DNA of 64,000 nucleotides from Quercus robur (GCF_932294415.1 NC_065535.1:9853282-9917281), one strand, 5' to 3'; counted from the first letter of the stretch, positions 12,397 to 24,801 are shown. Program-made: numbers and translations. The notes: a model not told the origin generated them from the sequence alone.

Positions 12397-13521
12397 CTAA
12401 TAGTAGTCTCCTTTAATGAACTCATTCATTTGCTTCAGTTCTCCACTTTGCTCATTCACTACTGCTCTTACAACATCTACAATAGAGATCATGCCAACTA
12501 TCTTCCCATCAATGACTGGAATATGCCGTATCCGATTTTCTGCAAATGTCAAGAATTCTTATTAATTCCTCTTCAACATTGTTTTACATAACAATGACCA
12601 AAGAAAATTACTCGATTTTTTTTTTTTTGGTAATTACTATATATGAATTCTTAACATGACTATCACCTGTCATTAGCTGCATTGCTTGGAGAATATTGGT
12701 ATCAGATGTCACTGTTATTAAATTGTCCTGCTGAAGGTAAATATTTAAAGCGGGTTAAAACACTAGCTGGTTGTCCTTGGTATTTTCCAAGGGGATTAAA
12801 AGTTACAAGGAAAGCATGAAATAGAACCTTATCGGTCATAATTTCCCCAACTGTTGTATATATGGGTGATCTTCCCTGCGCGACTATCTTCCTCGTATAG
12901 TCTGCTTGCCCATTCATTCCATAACCAACAATAATCAGAATAAAATAAGTTGTTGAGTGAGGACATTCCCAACTGTTTAATGTAATTGGACTTATATGGC
13001 TTGTTGAAATTATCCACACAAAAAAAACAGCCTTTTGGTAAATTCTGACGCTGTTGAGCCTACTTTTCTGCTATGAAAATCAGAGTTTAGGAATGCCATG
13101 AATATTAATCAATTACCTCTTTCAGTGATTATTCCTGCAAGATGTTCCTCTCCTGGCTTTAGTACCACTAACGACCCAATATTATTTTTAGCCATCTGTA
13201 ATATCAAGGTGATCATTGTGCAATGCATGTAATTTCAATTAAGGAAGTTTCGGACTACTGAAATGTTATTAAGATTACATTTTTGACTGCGTCGATGACA
13301 GCATCATCGGTCCGGCACCACAGCCAGGAACCAGTTTTTTCTTCTCCCTTAGTCATTAGCACCTCTGCCACTGTTACATTCTCCAAGCCTTTTAGCTGTT
13401 CGGGTGAAGATGAGGTAGTGCCTCCAAAAGTGAATATTTTCCCTCTCCCATGTGAATGTTGCAAAATTGCAGCCTTGAGTGTTTCCTGGCAAGATCGTAC
13501 TGCTCTGAAAATTCCTTGCAT
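12397..13521 (-). CDS. CBSX3: CBS-domain protein, CBSX3-like (mitochondrial)
   Basis: Five short exons on the minus strand (13521-13279, 13195-13117, 12901-12828, 12727-12667, 12539-12397) splice with GT-AG borders and consistent phases to 199 residues. The N-terminus (MQGIFRAVRSC…) is basic and lacks acids, like a mitochondrial presequence. Two CBS domains follow: the first holds GSWLWCRTDDAVIDAVKN, NIGSLVVLKPGE and AGIITERDY, and the second holds VGEIMTDK, AMQLMTENRIRHIPVI and VGMISIVDVVRAVV. CBS pairs bind adenosine nucleotides. Arabidopsis CBSX3 acts in mitochondria and is reported to regulate o-type thioredoxin. The length is close to the roughly 206 residues I recall for that protein. 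All exons are intact. It was assembled by eye because each exon after the first is under 150 bp. Confidence 0.9.
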
Positions 13522-14275
13522 TTTTTTCTCTGTTCATACAAAATCATTTTAATATTTCCAAGTTTATATAACCTTCCTCCCCTTTGGCCTTAGTATTTGA
13601 TGTTTTATTCTATATCTATCCATTTAACTTCAAATTCAGATTCTTCATTACCCTACCAAGACATTATTTTTGCCTAGCTGATAGATATAGATGACATAAT
13701 ATGTAAGTGGAGGGTCAAGACTCAAGAAGAACATCGCATGCTATTACAATAACTTTTTTTTTTTTTTTTTTAATAATTCGAAGGTTAAATTGGGAGAGGT
13801 GGATATCTCCATTGAAAACATCAAGATGCATTATTTAAACTACAAGGCTCTTAAAACAATATTGTTGACTTAAAGGTTGGATTGGATTGGCTTGGGTTGT
13901 GTTGGCAAAGATTAACAATGTCCATCTAGGTTAGGTGTTTAGAATCTCACGGGACGGGTTTGAATTTGGATTTTTCAATTTTTTACAGGCTTTGATATTT
14001 GTTCTCCACCTTTCATAGTTCTATTATAACAAAATCTCTTCAAAATTGAAAAAGCATGAAAGGTGTCCAAACTAGCAGAAAGTAGAACATGAATTGCATT
14101 GCAATAGTTTCATAAATGTTAGAAATAAATAAATAGAGGGGAAACAATTACATGAACTTTTACTAGATTGCTCTAATTTATGTTAAAGAATTGTCAGGTT
14201 ATATTCAAAGAGAATGAGATTAGTAAATAGGAAGTGACATGGTAACATACCTTGGCTGCAGAGAAGAAAGGTTGA
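13522..14275 (-). other. Probable 5' UTR intron and leader of the CBSX3-like gene
   Basis: On the minus strand an exon-like segment ending GCAGCCAAG|GTATGTT (donor near 14252) and an acceptor GAACAG| just upstream of the ATG (near 13529) suggest a leader intron of about 0.7 kb. The interval also contains a T-run of 19-20 near 13755. It is inferred from splice consensus only. Confidence 0.45.
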
Positions 14276-15269
14276 AATTAATCGGATGCTCTCCTAATGA
14301 TGGCAAATGCGTAAGGTATATGTAATGTAAACTAATCCATGTACGGCAATTTCAAAAGAATGGCATAAGAATATCTTGCCGTAATCTCTTGTAAAAGTAC
14401 TTTCTTTGAATTCCTTTCTTGAATGAGTGTGTGAAGGAAGGGGAAATTTTTTTAGATGTTTTACTTCTTTGTCACGTTGCTTTTACGATGTTGCATGATG
14501 TGGAAAGCTTTCTCTTCATCACTGAAAGTCACGTACTTTGCCCCATAACCCATTGTATATGGAAAAGAAATGAGCTTCTTCTACACACAAATTCACAACC
14601 AGTTTTCAGAACTTGCTAAAGGAATTTTGCCATTAATGTCAATTTTACATGTACCCAACACTGGTATCACTTTCCCATGAGCCTATAGTGGCAAGACATC
14701 TCAACAAGTTGCAAAAAAAAGTCATTTGTATGTGTCTCTAACTTATTGAATGAATTATTGGCAAGACATCTCAACCAAGGTTATTGATCTAACCCAGAAG
14801 AACAATGAGCCATGGCCAAATGATGTCTTTATTTTGTTGAGCAAGAGTATCAGGAAAGATATTGCAAACCATATGTGGGAAACATAGCAATTGGTTATTC
14901 TGGATCAGCTTATGAAGGACAATCCTACACTGAAGAACTAGACATGAACATGTTGTCGTGACTAGGCGTCAGAGCATGTGGATTGAATTAAGAATTCCAG
15001 ACCATGTACGTTCTGTTGGAGCAAAAAAATTCCTGTATATAGCATTGAGACGAAGAGGCTCTCAGTGATTTGGTCCTAGAAGTTGGATGAGCATACACTG
15101 GTCAGAAAGGATATTTCCATGCAAATAGACTTGAATATGTAGTTGATGCTAGACTCTTTTTTAACTGTTTCAATAAATCTGAGATGAAAAGACACTAAAG
15201 TTTCGGTCTGTTTTTCAGGTAGGAAGATTCATGATGTAAAATTCACATAAATTGCAGCTATTGAAACTA
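14276..15269. other. Intergenic, CBSX3-like promoter side; decayed coding-like text
   Basis: The first few hundred bases should contain the promoter of the CBSX3-like gene. From about 14640 to 15200 the sequence is less AT-rich and shows short coding-like stretches in several frames, broken by stops, plus a repeated word GGCAAGACATCTCAAC (14690 and 14760). I do not recognise a family and cannot say whether this is a pseudogene. Confidence 0.4.
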
Positions 15270-15274
15270 TTTGT

Positions 15275-15585
15275 TATGATCAACAATTCTACTGGATTTC
15301 AGGGTCATGTGAAGGCTGATTGTCACGAACCTGATGCCCTGGAAATGAGAGTCATGGTTAACATTTTCTGTTGAAGACTTGTGTATGCAAATGGGAACAC
15401 AATCCCACAAAGATAGGATGCCAGTTGTACATGTAAATGATTGCCTTGGCATCCAATGCATTCTGCTTGCTCAAGTGGAATCATATTTGACCAAGGAACT
15501 TACAAATCTTTAATTGTTTCCTTCTGATCTTTTTATCTGTCAACAATTAGACATATCTCTGTCCAGAGCTGTAAATTAGTGAAAA
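15275..15585 (-). pseudogene. Decayed Tubby-like protein gene fragment
   Basis: The text GGGTCATGTGAAGGCTGAT, then TCTGCTTGCTCAAG, then TTCCTTCTGATCTTTTTAT and finally CAGAGCTGTA runs in the same order as exons 3 and 4 of the intact Tubby-like gene 1.3 kb downstream. There the same words (for example TTGCTTGCTCGAG and CCTTCTGATCTTTTTTGC) encode the start of the tubby domain. Many substitutions and indels remove any reading frame. It is best read as the remnant of a tandem duplicate on the same strand. Only this part is recognisable to me. Confidence 0.65.
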
Positions 15586-16160
15586 TATAAGTAATAATGT
15601 TTTTTTGAAAAAAGCAGAGAAAATTAAGAAAAGGGCAAGTAAAGAAAGAGACATTAGAGGCTCAACCCCAGAGTCAACTAAACTCTTAGAAGAGTAAACC
15701 TCAAGGCAACATATACGAAATGCTGAACCTAGACCTCAGAAGGAGGAAAATAAAGAGGAATCAAGAGCCTCCAAAACACGCAAAGCTGAAGTCAACACCA
15801 CCCTGGCCAATAAGCTTAAAAATGAGTATGACCAAGTAATCCATTCAAAGCCAGATAATTATACAAAGTCTCTAACGTTTATGACCAAGTAAGTACTATC
15901 AATGCACAAGAAACTTTTTTATGACCAGGTACTATCAATTTCAAAAAATAACATTCTCTAGAAGTGTTGACGTTACATATTTGGGGATAGTCATACAACT
16001 GCCTTTCTGTAAAATATTTTTGCAGTCATTGCCAATACATAGAAGTAATACCTGCAAGATGAAGGGTAAAGCCCCTACAACTCTTCCATTAAAAACAATA
16101 TTTACAATTAACTTTCAGGGAAGACTAGCTTGATAATGACTCATTGTGAAAGGCGGTAAC

Positions 16161-18209
16161 TCATTCACAAGCTGGTTTAGTGTCGAAGCTGCTCAAGCAG
16201 AGTGCAAATGCTTGGAAAGCGGAAAGAGGATAGCGGTAATCCATGGTGAAAATGTCTTTCCCAATTTTACCAAATTGTAGTATTACTTTTTCTTGTTCTG
16301 CCAACGGAACATTTTGATGATTCTCTGCAGCTGCAACCAGCTGAAAATTCTTAACAGAGGCAACTGTAACACGTCCTTTGAAATTTAGGCACCAACATTG
16401 CAGCTGCTCGTGCCATCTAGGAGCTTTGTTTTTCAAAACCAGAGAATCCCTTGTGTTGGGTGTTGATTCCAGTGTCTCGGCAAGGCTGGTGGAGCTGAAC
16501 TCAACAAGTGGCTTCTTTCCTTTTGAAATTGAAAACAATGAGCATTGCTCATCATGGTGATTTTTGAATTCCATTGGAGTAGGGGCAGTGCCCCCTTCTT
16601 GTATCGCAGATATGGGGATTGAATGCATTGTGCACTGCATTCTCCTTGGACCTCTGGTGCGGAGGACATTGAGCTCATAAGATATAGTAGCCACGTTGTA
16701 ATTACCCGCAGCAGGTACCTTAGGAGATACCTGCTTTGGACGGATTCTTCGATGTGACCTAGAATTCGATTGGATTGACAAGTCATGTGGAGGCTGACTA
16801 TCATAGACGGAAAACTTGGTCCCCAGGAAATTAGACCTGTTCAAAATATGCTGATCAAACACATTGCAGAAGAATGCCTTAAAGTAAAGATCCAATTTAA
16901 GTAGAGCAAACCTCAGCTTTCCAACATAAGAATTGCTTGCTCGAGAGTAATCATCTTGAACTAATGATATTACAAATTCTGTACTCGTTGCCCTTCTGAT
17001 CTTTTTTGCTGCCAACAACAATTTACTCGTATCCGAAGACAGAGCTGTAGATGGTTTTTTTTCAAAGCAAAGCATATATTAGGGGTTGAAGCATATAGTT
17101 AGCAGTACTTTCTAAAAACAAAATGTTTTGGGCGACAAGGAAGATTAAAAGTAAAACAGTCCAAAAAGAAACCTAGTTTCTCACTGCTACATCAGCCAAA
17201 TTTAAGAATCCATAACCCTAAAAATCACACAACATTAAGCAACTGAACTCCATAGCAACCATAGTCATGCACTTATTTTTCCTAGAGACCCATTTTCTAA
17301 TCAATTGGGAGAGGAAAAATAAAATAAAATAACAATCATTATGCTAGACAATGCATTTCCTTTACCATCCAATCAAAAAATAAACCGAATGAGTCAAGAC
17401 CCAAGAGCGATTGCATAGCTCAAAATCTGTACTTCAAAGTTCAAAAAAAAAATCCAATTAGGACTACTATGCCTAATTAAATTTCAGATTTCATGTTTGA
17501 GTTTAAGGTTGAGCTTGATATTTTTTCCCTCTTTCACTAAATTCCTCTCTCAAACTCCAATTGAATTGAGCCAAAAACGCCTATTTTCAATTCATCAAAA
17601 GAGTAAAACAACAGAAACATTTACCAGGGCTCAGACCAAGATAGAGATGATAAGTCGAGGTCGCCCTTTCCCTCTTTATAAAGCATTGGATCGGAGCATC
17701 CCTTGGGCCAGGCTATTTACACATATTAGCAGAAAAGAAACAAGATGTCAATACACACAAACCTCAATCCCCGGGTCTAAAAGAGGTGATTTTTAAAAGA
17801 ATACCTGTTTGAGTGAGATGGGGAAGGTGAGTGAGCCACATTGTTCAGGAGTTTTAACAATCTCTTTAGTGACATCTCTCCAAGACCTGCAAACCGAGGC
17901 GCAAGCCACCACGTCTTTGCGAGCAGGCCAAGCCGTCTCGCTGGCTTCGACGCGTTGAATTATATCTAGAAGCAATTCAGGAGGCAAATTCGCCCACCGG
18001 CTCTGCTGCTGCTGCTCTTGAATCGTAACGAATGCTGCAGTCAACGAAGACGACGTCGACGATGAACAATCCGGCGCGATGTGAGACTTTCCTCGCCGAC
18101 AATAACGCCCACTACTTTTCCCATCTTCTCCTCCTCTTCTCCTCGATATGCTCCCTATTCCATCTCGAATCTCCTTCGTCAGCTCCCTAACTATCGCTTT
18201 GAGCGACAT
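16161..18209 (-). CDS. TULP6: Tubby-like F-box protein (TULP6-like)
   Basis: Four exons (18209-17805, 17712-17625, 17044-16912, 16836-16161) splice with GT-AG borders and consistent phases to 433 residues. The F-box lies at about residues 72-116 ([25 protein letters not shown]). The tubby domain starts at [20 protein letters not shown] in exon 2 and continues through [60 protein letters not shown] and [17 protein letters not shown] to the C-terminal FDTKPACE. Plant TULPs join SCF ubiquitin ligases through the F-box and tether to the plasma membrane by phosphoinositide binding of the tubby domain. The subgroup name rests on remembered similarity ([26 protein letters not shown]). A small Gln run sits at residues 66-69. 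Exon 2 is only 88 bp. All exons are intact. Confidence 0.93.
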
Positions 18210-19182
18210 CGTCTCAAACTAAAAACTCGCTGTTTGTCCAAAATTCAAAAACATAAATATAATAGCGTTCTAAATTAGCAGATCTAGATGTACAAAAAAA
18301 AATCAAAGGTGCAAAATATTGTGAAAACGAAAATATCTTCTTTTTTTTTTTTTTTTTTGCGAAAGTCAAGATCTAAAACATTCGAAAATGTTCTTTCGAG
18401 GAAGCTCAGGAAGTAGTAGTACCGGTGTGGTGACGTGGTATATGACGAAACTATCCAGGGAAGTTCGAAGAAATTGCGGATCGGGACCAAGCGAAAGATA
18501 GAGAGAATATTTTATTATTATATTTTCATAGTTTTTATCTAAGAGGTTAGAGCAATGTGTGTCTCTCTAGGACAAACCAAAAAGAAGAAGAAGAGAAGAG
18601 AAAAGGCGGTGTGGGACCAAAGATAATTTAGAAAATGCCGGCCGTATCCTCTTCTTCCTCTTTCTCCGAAATTTCCCTCTCTATCTTCTCTGTTTGTATT
18701 GTTTACTCTCCACCTTTGCACTTAGCCTTTTAGGGGTTTCGCACCAACCGCTACTCTCTCAGCCTCTGAGCCAACAACACAACCTAGCTTAGCTTGCTTT
18801 TTCTGGGATCCCCCCAAATTATCTTATCTTTTTAAAAACGTATTTTTAACCACCACCCTCCCCACTTTTGCTTTTGTCCGTTGAATTCATGGGTCTACTC
18901 TCCTGTGCTTTCGCTCACACCCGACTTTTGATCAAATGAAATACCACAAATTTGACCGTAACTGTAAACGTGACAATGTGGTAGCGGTAGAGAAAAACTT
19001 ATGAATTTATATAAAAATGACTTACAACCATGGCCAACTAAGATTGTACAGTTACGGTAAAAGTTGTAAAATTTCACGTGGTATTAATTTTTTTTTTCTG
19101 TGTTTTTTCTTTTTTAATAGATAAGTTTAGAATTTTTCTTTGTAATTTAGACAGCGGTACGTTTATGACAATATCACTCTAT
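18210..19182. other. TULP leader and promoter region
   Basis: On the minus strand an acceptor-like TTTTTAG sits just before the TULP ATG (18220-18226), so a leader intron is possible. The region 18540-18730 is rich in GAAGAAG/CTCTTC words, common around plant transcription starts. Nothing else is recognisable. Confidence 0.4.
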
Positions 19183-19378
19183 TTAGAATCCGTTTATTTT
19201 GTTAAAATTGAAATTTTTTTACTAAAAATATAGTAAATAAAGGTAAAAATTAGTTGAAATAGTACAGTGAAACTTATGAATAGTACTACTAAAAAGTATA
19301 GTGAAACCTATAAATAGTAGTAAAAATAAACTGAATAGTAAAATAAGCTGGCAAAATTAAACCATGCAAAACGCACAC
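19183..19378. mobile_element. MITE-like dispersed repeat, copy A
   Basis: The words CGTTTATTTTGTTAAAATTGA, then a TACAGTGAAACTTATGAATAG repeat and a GCAAAACGCACAC end match the sequence at 36050-36255 in the same order. The GTGTGTTT…AAACGCACAC style ends are typical of small hAT-like elements in dicots. I could not settle a target duplication. Confidence 0.55.
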
Positions 19379-21135
19379 GAGATCTCAATATGACCGTCTG
19401 CATTTTCTTCTCTATCTAGTATTTCATATTTTTGCTAAACTTAGGTCGCTTCACCTTTTTGATTTTAGTTAAAAGTTAATTTTATTATTATTTTTAAATA
19501 AAAAAAGTTATAAAGATTTTATAAAGTACTAAATCACAGAAAGAGGATAATTCCTTTTAATAAAATAGAATTCATATTATTAGACTTATTAACGTGTATG
19601 AGAGATCAGTAAAAAAAAAAAAAAAAAAAAAAAACCATGTATGAGAGAGAGACTCAATTTCGACACTCAAGATGACCTCATTGTTTTTATAAAATAATCA
19701 TGTTAATAAGTGTCTTTAAGACAATTGTTAATAAACTATTTTATGAAAATTTTGACATTACTTTCATTAAAAAAAAATGTTAAAAAAAAGGAATTACTTA
19801 TTTCTTTTTCCATCAAAAGTTTTTAAAAATATTTCATAAACCAATGTTCTTAGAACATTTATTAACTTTTCCCTCCCTTAATAAAATTGATGATTAAATT
19901 AATAAAAATAAATAAATGGAATAGTTTGACAATTGAATGGACACAACAGAATTTCAACCTTAATCTTAAAAAAATAAATGATAAAAAAAACCCATAGAGG
20001 GACCCTTTTTTATTTGCTACTATTTGCTACCATTCGTTCATAATAGCTTAGTTTGGTCTGTGTTATTTCCCTTATCTGCAAAGTTTGTCATTGTTTATTG
20101 GAAAGAATCATGATTCTCTCTAGCCGACTACCAAACACACACCAATAGCTAAAATCCAAGCCTCGTATGTGTACAGTGTACTGTGTACAATAAGCTCCCC
20201 TATAGTATAACATGTCGTACATTATAACACTCATCTTTTTAGCAACCTCATGTGGCTGAAATGGACACCATGTGCCATGCCATCCCTGAGTTTGAATTTT
20301 GCTCTTTTTACATGATTATTGAGTACCGACTGTCTGTCTATCATAAATACTATGTTTTTCTTCTCTTTTTTATTCATTTAAATGAGTATTGTTATAAGAC
20401 GAAGAAGTTCATGGACATGTACGTGTGTGTGATTGGGAAATGTCACCCACGAGAATGTAGAAGCAGCATCTTGAAATTAAGGTCTCAGCATTTTCGGAAC
20501 CCCTTTTTGTTTGTATAGGTGTGGTGATAAACAAGAGGCCTTGAATTTTTTTTTTTTTTTTTTTTTTTCTTTTGGGTCAAATAAACCAATCGTTATCTTA
20601 ACTTGATGGTAGAATTTAATCATCATAAAAATAACACTATCAATTTAAATTTTATCATATTTAAAAGAAAGAAGGGAGATGATGCGGCATTGTCTGTTTG
20701 TTTTTTAGAAAATAAGTTATTTTAAAATATATATATATAATTTTTTTTTTTATTTAGTAGCAACTTTAAATGAGTTAGAAAACGATCTCTTAACTTCCCT
20801 TATTTAGCTTATCGTAAGATAGAATTGTTTTTCAAAAAAATTAGTGGAAAAAAGTTTCTAAAAAATACATCATACATTTTATGTGACCAAAAATAGTTTT
20901 TCTTTAACTCATTTTTTTGATATTACCAAACATTGAAAAGCGCAAAAAAAAAAAAAAAACCTATCTTCATATAATATTTTCGATGGAAACAAAAGGAGCA
21001 TCTTCTAAAATGAGACAAACTATAAAAAAATTGTCAAAAAATTAAATGAAATGCAATTCAAATAATTTTTACACCCTTAAAAATCTCACACCAAACAGAA
21101 CGGAAAGCTCTTTTAGTAAATTACGTTGAAAGCTC
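19379..21135. other. AT-rich intergenic region
   Basis: There are no supported genes. It holds long homopolymers (A near 19610-19633, T near 20549-20567, A near 20945-20960) and short frames without domains. Confidence 0.6.
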
Positions 21136-21143
21136 AATCCAAT

Positions 21144-22122
21144 TAGGGATGACAATTTTGCCCCGTCCAGCTTTGACCCGCCTCGCCCCACCTCGACCCG
21201 TGCAAGTTTTCCCCACCCCGCAAAGGTGGTGGGGCGGGGATGGGGCAATATTTTGTCCCCACACCCCGAGGTGAGGTGGGGATGGGTTTAGTATTTTTAT
21301 CCCCGCCCCGCCCCGCACTAATAAGGACTATAATTGTAAATTTAGTAAATCCTAAATCACTAATATTTAAAGTGAAACACAAAATTACAAACACATGAGA
21401 TAAAATATTTTTTATTCTAAAACCCTACTACTATTACTGCCCTCTGACCCATCCCTCTTCTCTATAGTCTATACATGTTTTTCAAGTTTCAAGCCAGACT
21501 CCACTCCAAGTCCAAGACATTGCTTTTTAGGTTCATCTCATTCACTATCTTTCTTTTGTTTTAGTGTTTCTTAAATCAGTTTTTTTTTTTTCAATTTAAA
21601 TTTTGGTTCGTTTTTTCTATCTAAAATTGGTATTTTTGTTTATAGCTATTGAAGAAGCACAATTGGAAGGAAAAAAGGCTGGTCACGTAGTGCTTCCAGT
21701 AGGCAGTAGGTTTGTTTCTTATCATATTCCAATTGTTTCAATTTTTTTTTATTTTTTCACATTGTTTCATGCTTCCAGTAGGCAGTCGGTTTGGGCACAC
21801 TTGGATTTCATTATGTATTATGCAATTTGAAGCTAGATGTGATTCATTATATGTTCGGCCCCACACTTGCTATTAGACAGTTTTGAATTATGTTGTTACG
21901 TATTAGACTATTTAAATACTTGGTTTATTTAAATGCTTGGATTTTAAAAAATTTTGTTTTATTGTGATTTATATTATTGTAGCAAAATTTTTATTTATAA
22001 ATATAAAATTGTATTAGGGGCGGGGCCCCGGGGCGGGGCGGGGATAGGGAAGGGCAACAACCATGTGGGGCGGGGACGAAGATCCCATCCTCCCGCCTCG
22101 CCCTGCCCCATTGCCATCCCTA
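21144..22122. mobile_element. Non-autonomous hAT element with GC-rich ends
   Basis: This 979-bp element has terminal inverted repeats TAGGGATGACAA and TTGCCATCCCTA, and a perfect 8-bp target duplication AATCCAAT at 21136-21143 and 22123-22130. The ends carry strikingly GC-rich subterminal repeats of GGGGCGGGG/CCCCGCCCC type (21165-21315 and 22015-22115), while the interior is AT-rich with no transposase. An 8-bp duplication and short TIRs define hAT elements, and subterminal repeats are where hAT transposases bind. Confidence 0.92.
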
Positions 22123-22130
22123 AATCCAAT

Positions 22131-22770
22131 AAACCAAAGTTGAAAAAAAAAATCATAAATTCTTAGTCTTTCCTAGTACTTCCAAATTAAATTTACTGCA
22201 AATCATTCTTTTGTTAAACTTCATTCGACTCACCTAGAGGTCTCCAATTATCTCGGAATCTAATCAAAACACCTTTCCATGTGCTTACTTCATAACATAC
22301 AAATTTCAACTCAAAAATAATTCTCTGAGATTTATTCAAAATTGGCAAAGTCAAACATGTCTTGACAATTTCATGATCACAAAAGGAGTGTCATTAGAAT
22401 TTTATAATACATATATATCCCAAATTAAATATAGAACAAAGATTAGCTACAAGATTTATTGTAGTCTAAAACTACAGCCTTACTCAATAAAATAAATATT
22501 ACTATATATATTGAAAATTTAACAGTTAGATTGCAGGTTCTTTGTGCTCTTAATACACTTGTCAAATTTTGTGTCAATTAGATATTATTTACCATATGAT
22601 CTATAAGTTTATATTTTTATGCATAATTTAAACTACAAAAACTTGCAAGTAAAACAATGTATTAATGACATAGCTATTGATCTTCAATTTTCTAGAGATT
22701 TTGAAAGTATGGAGAATATAAGAAGAAAATTTAATCCAATTGTGGAGTTGTCAAAATTCACCTCCAATAA
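22131..22770. other. AT-rich intergenic region
   Basis: No gene, structured repeat or regulatory element is recognisable between the hAT element and the following solo LTR. Confidence 0.6.
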
Positions 22771-22775
22771 AAAGA

Positions 22776-23578
22776 TGTAAGGACCAGATTTGAGTCCCCA
22801 GCCCAAAAGATAAATGAACCTAGGCCAAAAAAGTCCAATACAATAAATTTGTAGAGAGTGGATTGGAAAACTGGACTTTAATAAATCGGACAACAGGTAA
22901 AGTGGATTCAGATGACAAGAAAAAATAAAGATTTACTAGTTTAATCTAAAGAAAACTGTTCTCAGCACAGTCCGAGGAGATCAGTTCTTATATATTAATT
23001 CTCAAATTGGATTACAAGTTTAGTTTTTGATTGCTACAGTGTTTCTCTTTCTATTGTCTCCCCTCTATTTTCATCAGGGGTCTCTTACATTATATATCTC
23101 TCTTTGAATGATCTTGATCCCCCATTTATCATTCGTCCAAGCCACTATTTAAGTGTTTGTTCCATTGGACACCTTCACATGCCCTTTGTGAGTTAGGGTG
23201 ACCAAGGTAGTACTGTTTATGGGTCTTCTCCACATAAATGCGGCCAGAGAGTTAGCTGAAGAGCATTCAATACGGTGATAACAGCTTTTTTCTTAGATAT
23301 TTCTCAGCTCCCATTTTGTCCTGTACGTTCACAGTGTATCCTTATCAACAAAACTTCCTAGAACGCTACTTTGGATAATAGAACTCACCTTCTGACACCT
23401 TCTTTGTTTAGTTGAGGAGATACTCTTCCTCGGCTTACCTTTCCCAGCCTTTGCAGTCATAGTTTGCTTGTGAAGTTCAAAGTTTTACTCCTTCCTTACT
23501 ATTGATCTATTCACGAACCACTGTACCTCATTGGACAAGGCCTATGACCCAATATATATTTGGGCTTGTGTCCCTACA
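22776..23578 (-). mobile_element. Solo LTR (803 bp) with perfect target duplication
   Basis: The ends are TGTAAGGACC and GTCCCTACA. The 5-bp flanks are AAAGA at 22771-22775 and AAAGA at 23579-23583. Read on the minus strand it starts TGTAGGGACACAAGCCC and contains GATATATAAT, which resembles the solo LTR at 6430 in opposite orientation. No internal region remains. Confidence 0.9.
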
Positions 23579-23583
23579 AAAGA

Positions 23584-24017
23584 CATTAAATAAAGTTGTA
23601 AAAGTTATGACAAATTTTGTAACTAAACTTTGTTTATAAATATATCCAAGATTTCATTACATGGTGTTTTACTGTATCAAATTATCAATTGCAAATGAAA
23701 TAATACACATTCTTCATATTATTATCACATAACATATAAAATATTAGTAAGATAAATGAAATCACATGTGCACATTTTTTTTAATTGAATCAAATTAGGT
23801 TTGAAAAAAATTAACTTTTATTCTTTTGTTATACATTTAGTATAAAAACAAAAAAATATATAGAGTCTGATTAATATTTGTTCATTATAAAAAATTATCA
23901 AAAAATTATCAAAAAATGATTTAATTTTTAATTTTTCTATAAAATGTTTCATAAAATTGTTTATTAATGTATGCCTGCATACATTAGTAAAATGGTAAAC
24001 TAAAACCTATATATATA
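23584..24017. other. AT-rich intergenic region
   Basis: No gene or structured element is visible. The segment is AT-rich with short A-runs and ends in an AT dinucleotide stretch that is the insertion site of the next LTR. Confidence 0.55.
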
Positions 24018-24770
24018 TGTGGGGCCCAATAGTTTATGGGCCCGGCTCGCTCGCTTATGGGGAGTCCACAGGCCCCAAACTAAAGGAGGCTAGGGCCCAA
24101 GTCCAAAAATAGGAAGCCCAAAGTGGCCCGAAGATACAGCCGAGGACAGTTTAGTCCTCGGCAGACCCAAAGTCTCATGGATTAGAGTGGAATACAAGCT
24201 AACTTGAAAGATCAGAAAATATCTTGGGGGAAGTTGTCCTTAATACTCTTCATTGATATGACACCGCACCTAACAGAGCCGGATTCTTAGGCTTTATTGA
24301 TCATCTCCCACAATTTCGGGATTAGATTGATGGGACAGATATCTGTCCTGGAAAGGTCGACCCTACACGTGGACGAGGGACAACGAACGTAGGCTAGTAT
24401 AAAAGAAAACGTTAGGTAACGAAGTAAGGGAGCCCCCATCTCACTTCCTGGAAAAAACTCCAGGAATGAGAATGCCCGGATAGTATACGCGCTCCACCAT
24501 GGAAAACCCATCAACGGGTAACCGGAGAAAACTTTAGCGCTCCTCGGACATGATCCGAGGAGCCAAATCCCTCAAATTACAAAGGTGTAAGGCCTGAATA
24601 TCCAGACTAAAGTCTTTTCCTGTCTTGGCTCATCTAAAGTCCGGCCTGAACTAGCGCCCTGTGACCCAACGCTGGCCTTTTAAGCCCACTCTCTACAAAT
24701 GTTATTGTAAGAGATTTTCTGTAGGCGAGCCCATCATCGTTGTTGGGCCGCTAGAGATTCGTGTCCCTAC
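24018..24770 (+). mobile_element. Solo LTR, same family as the 46514-52689 element
   Basis: It starts TGTGGGGCCCAATAG, contains GCTTATGGGGAGTCCACAGG and AGTATAAAAG (TATA near 24398), and ends GTGTCCCTAC. Each of these words occurs, in reverse complement, in the two LTRs of the 46514-52689 element. It sits in a TA dinucleotide tract, so the target duplication cannot be read. The terminal A of the usual ACA end appears to be lost. Confidence 0.8.

Positions 24771-24801
<31 letters not shown>
24770..24801. repeat. (TA)n(GA)n microsatellite
   Basis: A run of TA dinucleotides passes into a run of about ten GA dinucleotides, directly after the solo LTR. Confidence 0.9.

Noticed and set aside
14640-15230. 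Possible pseudogene upstream of the Tubby fragment
   Set aside because: Coding-like fragments occur in more than one frame, but I could not match them to any family, so I describe the region only as unassigned.
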